Source: CADBRN01 sp050944685 (lineage in GTDB: Bacteria; Bacillota; Clostridia; Lachnospirales; Lachnospiraceae). From it: 18,677 bases of DNA. Under the pieces are notes generated by a model, which saw only the letters and a program-made list of their open reading frames with translations, searched no databases and was not told where the DNA came from. This document shows positions 13,723 to 18,677 of the stretch, in pieces. Location: NCBI GenBank assembly GCA_050944685.1, contig JBMNRP010000033.1, forward strand, positions 1-18,677, written 5' to 3'. The stretch's first letter is position 1. The number at the start of each line of letters is the position of its first letter. The position numbers and the translations under genes were made by a program.

Positions 13723-16700
13723 TCATGCCGCGGATACGCCGTACCAGCCGATATTCTCATATCTCCATCCGAGACTGATCAGATAATCGTTCTCCTTCTT
13801 TGACGCAGTGTAGTTGTGATTGTTCGCGAATGCGTTCGGATTGTACTCACGGTAGATCGGCGTTCTTTCCTTCTCGTCGGAATACCACCCGATGCCTTCA
13901 TCGTTCCAGCCGGCTTTCACGAGCAGATTCTTTTCCTCAGAACTCATCGTGTAATGGTGCTCCCCGCCGTACGGATTATACAGACGGTAGACCGGTTTTC
14001 CGGAGTGTGCCGGAGCGATCCATCCGATGCCCTCGTCGTTCCAGCCGAGCGAGATCAGATGCTTCCGCTCATTCGGATTTTTTGTGTAGAAGTGCTCACC
14101 GCTGTTCGGATTGTAAATGCGGTACATCACTACGGTCTTCTCCGTATCCGGGTTGCCCGTGTCCGTATTCCCGCTGTCGGAGCGCTTCACAAGCGCGTTC
14201 ATCGCGTCCTCCAGCGCCTTTGCGGCTTTGTCAATCTCCTCCTGCGACGCGGTCAGAGACAGCGCTTCTGCTTCAGAGAGCGCATTTTCCAGCTCACGCG
14301 CAGTCTTGTAGGTGTAATCATCCGGATTGTACTGCTTTGCCTTCCGGATCGCGGCGTCGAGCGCGGTCCGGTCGGTCTGAAGCTTCCACTGATACGTAAG
14401 CGTCGTATTGTTATCTTCCTTGTAATTCACATCCGTCGTCAGGCTGTCCACAACGCGGCACGCAAAATCGGTCAGCTTCTGGCGCTGGTCCGCCTTCAGG
14501 ATTCCTTCCGTCGCCGGCTCGGTGTCCGTCGCCTCCGTGCCGTCGATCAGATTTTTCAGGCTCTGTTCGATGTTCACGTCTTTTTTCAGGAATTTCGCCG
14601 CCCAGTCGATCAGCTGGCGGACCGTGTAATCCTCCTTGAGAGACCCGTCTTTATCGACCATATCATTATTCAGTATGGGAAGCCATCCTCCGATCTTGCT
14701 CTGGCCCTCCGTCACCTCAAAGAGCGGCGTCCGTCCTTCCACAGGAGTCACACCGCTTCCGTCCTTGGTAAAAGCGGCAATTCCGGTCAGTTCCTTCACG
14801 GTCAGCGTGTTCAGCAGCCGGTCGATGATTCCGGCGCCGCCCTCGATGGCCGCGTCGATCACCTGGTCCGTCAGCGTTCCGTCTCCGAGCATCGTTCTGG
14901 TATCCTGCACCCACTGCGGGATCGCCTCGCTGTCCTCGCCGCCGAGGTGTCGCTGATAGGTGTAGTTCACGTAGTCAAGCAGGGTTTTCGCGGTATCTCC
15001 GTCCTTCGCGACCTCAATGCCTGTGAGCTTCTGAACGAGAGCTCCGATCAGCTCCTGCCGCGTCGCGTCGTCCTTCGCCATCGAATCCAGCTTCGCAAAC
15101 ACCTGCTCCGCGGCCTGCCGGATCCCCTCCGGCGTGATCTTGACGCCGATTTTTATCGTGCTGAAAATGATTTTTTTCGAGTAGGTAATATAAATATTGT
15201 TCTGTGCGTCCCGGTAATAGGCAGGATTCTGCTCAGTGTCCGCTGCCGCTGCGCGAAGCATGTTCGGGGCGGCCGAGTTCCCGCTCATCTCCGGATACGT
15301 CTCGTTCAGATAGGACTCGATCACGGCGAGGACATCGTCCTCCGTGACCGTCCCCTTCTCCTGGATCGCCTCTTCCAGCCGATCGGAGATTGCGGCGAGA
15401 TCCTCGTCGGTCAGCTCAAGCGTCTGCCCGTTCGCCGCCGCTGCCGTTCCGTCGCTTTCAGATGCGTTCGCCGCGGCTGCCGATACTGTACTGTCTTCCT
15501 GAAGAGGAATATTCTTCTCAATCAGATCGCTGATCACCTGATCCAGCGTCACCTGATTCCCGTCGTAAAGCAGCGTGCTGATCAGGGACAGAACCGCCTG
15601 CTCGCTGCTCCCGTACTGATCCAGCTCCTCAAGCAGAAGATTGCCCGCGCTCTGGGTCAGCATCTCATTCGTAAAGCCGTGCTCTTTTCCATAAGCGGAG
15701 ATGTCACTGACCGTCTGCTGCTGCTTTGTCTGCGGATTTGTGAAGGTCCCCGCGCTGACGTGCAGGTACGATTTTACCTGCATCGTCTCATTCACCGTGC
15801 CATTTTCAATGGAGCGGTCCAGTGTGACGCTTCTCGCCGGCGACGGGTAGGTCAGAACCGACCCGGTCTCGATGTCCGTCATGGTGCTGCCACTGTCCGA
15901 TGTCACCTGGGCGATGTCGTTCGCGTGCATGTGGCCGGTAAAAATATAGGACATGCCGGCGTCCGCGAATTCCTTCGACAGACGGTCATAATCCTGTACC
16001 AGATACATTGGCAGGACTTCCTGCTCCTCGGAGAAATGCGGAACCATTCCATGGTGCTCCAGACCTATGACCGTGTCGCCGCGCTCTTTTGCGGCCTTCG
16101 TCTGCTCGACGACCCACTGCTCCAGATCCGCGCTGATGGTTCCACTTGTCTCGTGCTCGTCCTTACCGGACTCCGTGTTGTCCGCGCTGTAGCGGGCGGA
16201 ATCGATAGAAATAATGGTAAATCCGTTCTTCGGGCGCGCCACGTAGGAAAGCCCGCCCGCCTGACCGCTCTTCGGCTGATAGCGTGTGACCTCCGGATCA
16301 TTGTAAACAAGATCCGAATAAATTGACACATAATCCGACTGCGACGTGCGGCCTGCCGGAACGGCTATTCCGTCCGCCGTGTTAAAATTCATCCCGTTGG
16401 AATTGTTCAGGTCATGATTTCCGGGCGTGATGTAAACCTTCGTCCCGTACTTTTTTTCAAACTGCTCCAGCTTTCCGGCGAGTGCCTCGTGGTTTTCTTT
16501 CTCTCCGTCCTTTGTCAGATCGCCGGAAATCAGAAGAACATCCGGACGATCCTCTCCGATTTTCCCGAGAAGTGCGTTCAGAAACGCGTCGCTCTCGGAA
16601 AACATCTTCCGATCGCTGTTCAGATGTTCCTGGTAATCCTCAGTATCCGCGATCATGGTCGGCGACATGTAATGAGTATCCGAAAGGACCCCGATCTTCA

Positions 16701-16806
16701 GCTGCTGGTTTTCCTTCGCAGTCCCGGCGTAAACCGGAAACGACGTCCCCGCGATCAGCACGGCGAGTGCGGCTGCGACAGTCTGTGTCAAAAATCTCCT
16801 CCTCAT
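13723..16806 (-). CDS. Secreted calcineurin-like phosphoesterase with DUF5648 repeats (1027 aa)
   Basis: This exported metallophosphoesterase may remove phosphate from an extracellular or wall substrate. Residues 1-28 form a signal peptide (MRRRF, then a hydrophobic core, then PVYA-G). The catalytic domain spans about 35-330 with all metal-site motifs: SDTH (42-45), GDLTKDGE (95-102), GNHD (129-132), EHH (250-252) and GHMH (291-294). A long family-unknown middle (about 350-840) includes an acidic Ala/Ser/Thr-rich linker near 440-460. A FIVAR-like helical stretch lies near 840-905, then a Thr/Asp linker. Three DUF5648-type repeats (about 920-1025) each carry YNP..GEH.Y and a GW..EGIGW motif. 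No LPXTG anchor is seen. AAAGGAGA lies 8 nt before the ATG. No partner gene is adjacent. Confidence 0.9.
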   Translation of the reverse strand: MRRRFLTQTVAAALAVLIAGTSFPVYAGTAKENQQLKIGVLSDTHYMSPTMIADTEDYQEHLNSDRKMFSESDAFLNALLGKIGEDRPDVLLISGDLTKDGEKENHEALAGKLEQFEKKYGTKVYITPGNHDLNNSNGMNFNTADGIAVPAGRTSQSDYVSIYSDLVYNDPEVTRYQPKSGQAGGLSYVARPKNGFTIISIDSARYSADNTESGKDEHETSGTISADLEQWVVEQTKAAKERGDTVIGLEHHGMVPHFSEEQEVLPMYLVQDYDRLSKEFADAGMSYIFTGHMHANDIAQVTSDSGSTMTDIETGSVLTYPSPARSVTLDRSIENGTVNETMQVKSYLHVSAGTFTNPQTKQQQTVSDISAYGKEHGFTNEMLTQSAGNLLLEELDQYGSSEQAVLSLISTLLYDGNQVTLDQVISDLIEKNIPLQEDSTVSAAAANASESDGTAAAANGQTLELTDEDLAAISDRLEEAIQEKGTVTEDDVLAVIESYLNETYPEMSGNSAAPNMLRAAAADTEQNPAYYRDAQNNIYITYSKKIIFSTIKIGVKITPEGIRQAAEQVFAKLDSMAKDDATRQELIGALVQKLTGIEVAKDGDTAKTLLDYVNYTYQRHLGGEDSEAIPQWVQDTRTMLGDGTLTDQVIDAAIEGGAGIIDRLLNTLTVKELTGIAAFTKDGSGVTPVEGRTPLFEVTEGQSKIGGWLPILNNDMVDKDGSLKEDYTVRQLIDWAAKFLKKDVNIEQSLKNLIDGTEATDTEPATEGILKADQRQKLTDFACRVVDSLTTDVNYKEDNNTTLTYQWKLQTDRTALDAAIRKAKQYNPDDYTYKTARELENALSEAEALSLTASQEEIDKAAKALEDAMNALVKRSDSGNTDTGNPDTEKTVVMYRIYNPNSGEHFYTKNPNERKHLISLGWNDEGIGWIAPAHSGKPVYRLYNPYGGEHHYTMSSEEKNLLVKAGWNDEGIGWYSDEKERTPIYREYNPNAFANNHNYTASKKENDYLISLGWRYENIGWYGVSAA

Positions 16807-17170
16807 CGAAAAAAATCTCCTTTCTGCTCGTATTCCCTGTTTCAGGCAATCTAAAAAAATATTAGCATGGGAGATTTTTCCGTACTATCGGACTGCTGTA
16901 AAATTTCTGTTTCGCATTGTTCAAGGAAAGAGAGGCATTTTAAAGCGCATTTTACTTTCTGTTCACATGATAAATCTTCTCTGTTCTTTCATTGAGGGAG
17001 CCGTTGCATCCAGCCAGTGTACCTGTGTAATAAATTATTGACCATTTCATGTCATTACGGCAGAAAAATATAGCTGTCACCGACTGACTGTTGCAGGAGA
17101 GGGAAAAAAGTGAGGAATGATCTCGAAAAAGACATTTTATTCGCTCCTGATTCTTTTATCCCAAAATAGT

Positions 17171-17199
17171 TTGAATACATCCTAAAAAATAAATATACT
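17171..17199 (+). promoter_or_regulatory. Promoter of the membrane-protein gene
   Basis: TTGAAT (17171-17176), a 17-bp A-rich spacer and TATACT (17194-17199) give a good sigma-70 promoter. Transcription would start near 17206, leaving a leader of about 145 nt. Confidence 0.65.
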
Positions 17200-17237
17200 A
17201 AGATCATCTGACTGTTCTTTTTATAGAAGCGCAGATT

Positions 17238-17345
17238 ATGGCACTTCATTCACAGCTTATGACAGAGACCGGCGGCATTTACAGAGGTTACAGAAATGTG
17301 GTTCGAGTGTTCCCTGACGATCCGAAGGATGGCCGGATAGGATGA
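17238..17345 (+). CDS. Possible 35-aa leader peptide
   Basis: An ATG at 17238 opens 35 codons ending with a TGA at 17343-17345, 5 nt before the likely start of the next gene, an arrangement that would allow translational coupling. It begins MALHSQLMTE and ends PDDPKDGRIG. The ribosome site (GAAG, 8 nt upstream) is weak and I know no homologue. It may be chance or the remnant of a larger gene. Confidence 0.25.
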   Translation: MALHSQLMTETGGIYRGYRNVVRVFPDDPKDGRIG

Positions 17346-17350
17346 TTGGA

Positions 17351-18010
17351 ATGGAAGAAAATTATACAGAATCAAAGCAGCCGAGAGAGGAAAACAAGAG
17401 CGTCCGGCATAGAAAGCGCTCGACCCTTCTCCGCAGATATTTTCAAAAATTAAAAGAAAAGTACACAATGCCCGGCGATGATCGTCCCGGCCCGCGCTAT
17501 TACCTGGCTGTGACGGCTGTGATTGTGCTGATTTCCTGGTGGATGTTCAGTTTTCTCGTTGAGATACTAAGAGCACACGGCAGGTTTCAGGAAGGTACGG
17601 CAGGTTTTGTGGTGATGTTCATCGAGCGGACCGGCTTTGTTTCCTTCGGTATTTGGGCGCTTGCCTTGCTGAAGAAAACTTCTTCAAAGAAAGACAATTG
17701 GAAGTGGTGGATCGCTGTGGTATGTTTCGCAGCCGGTGTATTCATAGGACTGCGCAATCCGATCCGGGACATTCCGTATCTTTTCCATCCGGCAGAGACG
17801 GTCATCCGGAACTGGAAACTGGATGTTGACTCCTCCTATCGGTATTCCACTTATTACCATCTCAAGGGGCAAACTGCCGAAGGGCAGAACATGATTTTCC
17901 ACATCAACCGAAGCACACTTCACGATCCGCCGTTTTCTGAGGAGGATGAGACGCTCGTGGTGGAATATCTGCCCTATACGGAAATGGTAATGTCCATTAC
18001 GGCATCATAG
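17351..18010 (+). CDS. Membrane protein of unknown function (219 aa)
   Basis: I do not recognise a family. A very basic N-terminal tail (RHRKRSTLLRRYFQKLKEK, about 19-37) precedes three likely membrane helices at about 50-73, 83-107 and 117-133. The C-terminal 80 residues form a soluble, probably extracytoplasmic domain with many aromatic residues (SSYRYSTYYHLKG) and a strand-rich end. The positive-inside rule puts the N-terminus in the cytoplasm. The start was set at 17351, where AGGA is 8 nt upstream; an ATG at 17342, three codons earlier, is possible. A good promoter lies 150 bp upstream. No terminator is evident after the stop. Confidence 0.65.
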   Translation: MEENYTESKQPREENKSVRHRKRSTLLRRYFQKLKEKYTMPGDDRPGPRYYLAVTAVIVLISWWMFSFLVEILRAHGRFQEGTAGFVVMFIERTGFVSFGIWALALLKKTSSKKDNWKWWIAVVCFAAGVFIGLRNPIRDIPYLFHPAETVIRNWKLDVDSSYRYSTYYHLKGQTAEGQNMIFHINRSTLHDPPFSEEDETLVVEYLPYTEMVMSITAS

Positions 18011-18126
18011 ACAGGATGAAATGTGATTGAAAGGCTGAAATCGTACCATGTTCTATGAGGATCGGCTGCACAGTATCCCGCTCATCACAAGAGGTCCTGA
18101 GAATTTTTCATGGCTTCGGAACTACA

Positions 18127-18188
18127 GATTTATTATTTTCATCCTCACTGATTTGTAATTTTCATCAATACAGATTTGTAATTTCCAT
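18127..18188 (+). repeat. Three 16-bp direct repeats with exact 23-bp period
   Basis: GATTTATTATTTTCAT (18127-18142), GATTTGTAATTTTCAT (18150-18165) and GATTTGTAATTTCCAT (18173-18188) recur every 23 bp. They lie 38-99 bp upstream of a perfect TATAAT and of the ATPase remnant. Iterated sites at about two helical turns suggest cooperative protein binding on one face of the DNA. The protein is unknown. Confidence 0.75.
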
Positions 18189-18225
18189 AGCTATATTTTT
18201 TGAACCGCGTAATACTGAGCCTAGA

Positions 18226-18231
18226 TATAAT
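18226..18231 (+). promoter_or_regulatory. -10 box of the ATPase remnant
   Basis: A perfect TATAAT lies 22 bp before the ATG at 18254 (AGGAGG between them). A TTGAAC at 18200-18205 would be its -35, but the 20-bp spacer is long, so the promoter may need an activator bound at the upstream repeats. Confidence 0.5.
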
Positions 18232-18253
18232 GCGGCAGACAGGAGGTCCGGCG

Positions 18254-18595
18254 ATGAAAAATCCGGCATACAGAAACAGGCTGGTTGATGAAAAAATCTC
18301 TGAATATCTGGGAGCGTTTGGCGCCGTCTGTATCGAGGGTCCTAAGTGGTGTGGGAAGACATGGACGTCAGAGCATCATGCAGAGAGCGAGATCAAACTT
18401 CAGGACCCGACCGGCAATTATCAAAACCGTCAGCTGGCAAAGCTCTCCCCTGCCATGGTTCTGGAAGGAGAGGAGCCGCGTCTGATCGACGAGTGGCAGG
18501 ATGTGCCGGAGATCTGGGATGCTGTTCGCGCAAAGGTCGATGAAACCGGCCGGAAAGGCCAGTTATTGCCTAAATTCCCGATGTCTCCAAACTAG
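18254..18595 (+). pseudogene. Truncated DUF4143-type AAA ATPase (113 codons)
   Basis: The intact family (about 400-430 aa) has an N-terminal P-loop ATPase domain and a C-terminal DUF4143 nuclease-like domain. Here Walker A GPKWCGKT (29-36), the DP motif (51-52) and Walker B LIDEWQ (77-82) are present, as is VDETGRKGQ. After that, where the family reads on into FILTGS, the frame gives unrelated residues and stops. The break is therefore near 18561-18566. The start has AGGAGG 7 nt upstream of ATG 18254. Everything after about residue 104 is missing, so ATP hydrolysis by a normal enzyme is not expected. The adjacent opposite-strand frame points to an insertion or rearrangement. Confidence 0.8.
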
Positions 18596-18677
18596 GTTTC
18601 GCGAATAGTGGCGTGACATCCATTGCTTTGTACAGCTCTTCCTGTTTTTTCAGGACTTCTCCCTGAATCGGGGCTTT
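18570..18677 (-). CDS. C-terminal end of an unidentified protein (35 aa, partial)
   Basis: On the minus strand an open frame enters from the right edge and stops at TAG (18572-18570). It ends EELYKAMDVTPLFAKPSLE followed by TSGI. It begins within a few bases of the ATPase break, on the opposite strand, as expected for the last codons of a transposase inside an insertion sequence. I cannot assign a family from 35 residues, and no terminal repeat can be confirmed with one end visible. Confidence 0.45.
   Translation of the reverse strand, partial: KAPIQGEVLKKQEELYKAMDVTPLFAKPSLETSGI

Larger units (their letters stand above)
16807..17350. other. Intergenic region, mostly unassigned
   Basis: No established gene is seen. 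The left part is the upstream region of the phosphoesterase; a TGC-TAATAT on the minus strand near 16860 is only a weak promoter candidate. The right part holds the promoter and leader of the following membrane-protein gene, listed separately. The middle (about 16900-17160) is A+T-rich, with no repeat or hairpin that I can support. Confidence 0.4.

Noticed and set aside
13816..16326. Long plus-strand open frame of about 836 codons
   Set aside because: It lies antisense to the phosphoesterase, is rich in Arg/Val/Leu without domains, and lacks a ribosome site; a shadow of the true gene.
18127..18188. CRISPR array
   Set aside because: Only three imperfect 16-bp repeats with 7-bp spacers, too short for spacers, and no cas gene nearby.

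Overview
The window looks like a chromosomal segment of a mid-GC (about 50%), strongly Shine-Dalgarno-dependent anaerobic Firmicute. A gut-type Clostridia/Lachnospiraceae member is the best guess. The reasons are citrate-lyase-type fermentation genes, GltD-like iron-sulfur flavoproteins, a TPP riboswitch over thiSGH, DUF5648 cell-surface repeats and a DUF4143-type ATPase remnant. This rests on gene content and protein style, not on a species match. No rRNA, tRNA or CRISPR array was seen.

Region 1 (106-6548) is a catabolic cluster. A LysR-type regulator is divergent from citD-citE-citF, a MatC-like dicarboxylate permease and a beta-propeller lactonase. The divergent gap holds a well-placed promoter (TTTACA-17-TACGAT) and, at about -59, a 7+7 palindrome with a T-N11-A core. 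This suggests LysR activation of an operon that imports a carboxylate, possibly opens a lactone, and cleaves the acid on a citrate-lyase-type complex. The helper genes citC, citX and citG are absent, and CitE departs from textbook motifs at three places, so citrate need not be the substrate.

Region 2 (6561-10280, minus strand) is a redox module. A GltD-like [4Fe-4S]/FAD/NAD(P)H oxidoreductase is translationally coupled to a geranylgeranyl-reductase-family flavoprotein, followed by a terminator and a TetR gene. A perfect 11+11 bp palindrome lies just downstream of the -10 box of the first gene and is the obvious TetR operator candidate.

Region 3 (10370-13692, minus strand) holds a four-helix membrane protein of unknown function with its own terminator, then the thiamine-thiazole operon thiS-thiG-thiH. 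That operon has a sigma-70 promoter, a TPP riboswitch and two tandem intrinsic terminators. Its thiS is only 27 codons: the first strands and the Gly-Gly tail are kept, the middle is missing, and thiF is not present.

Region 4 (13723-16806, minus strand) is a large secreted calcineurin-like phosphoesterase with a FIVAR-like stretch and three DUF5648 repeats. Region 5 (16807-18677) holds a promoter and leader, a three-helix membrane protein, a promoter with three 23-bp-spaced direct repeats, and a DUF4143-type ATPase cut off after about 104 residues. An unidentified reading frame enters from the right edge on the opposite strand, probably a mobile-element or rearrangement boundary.
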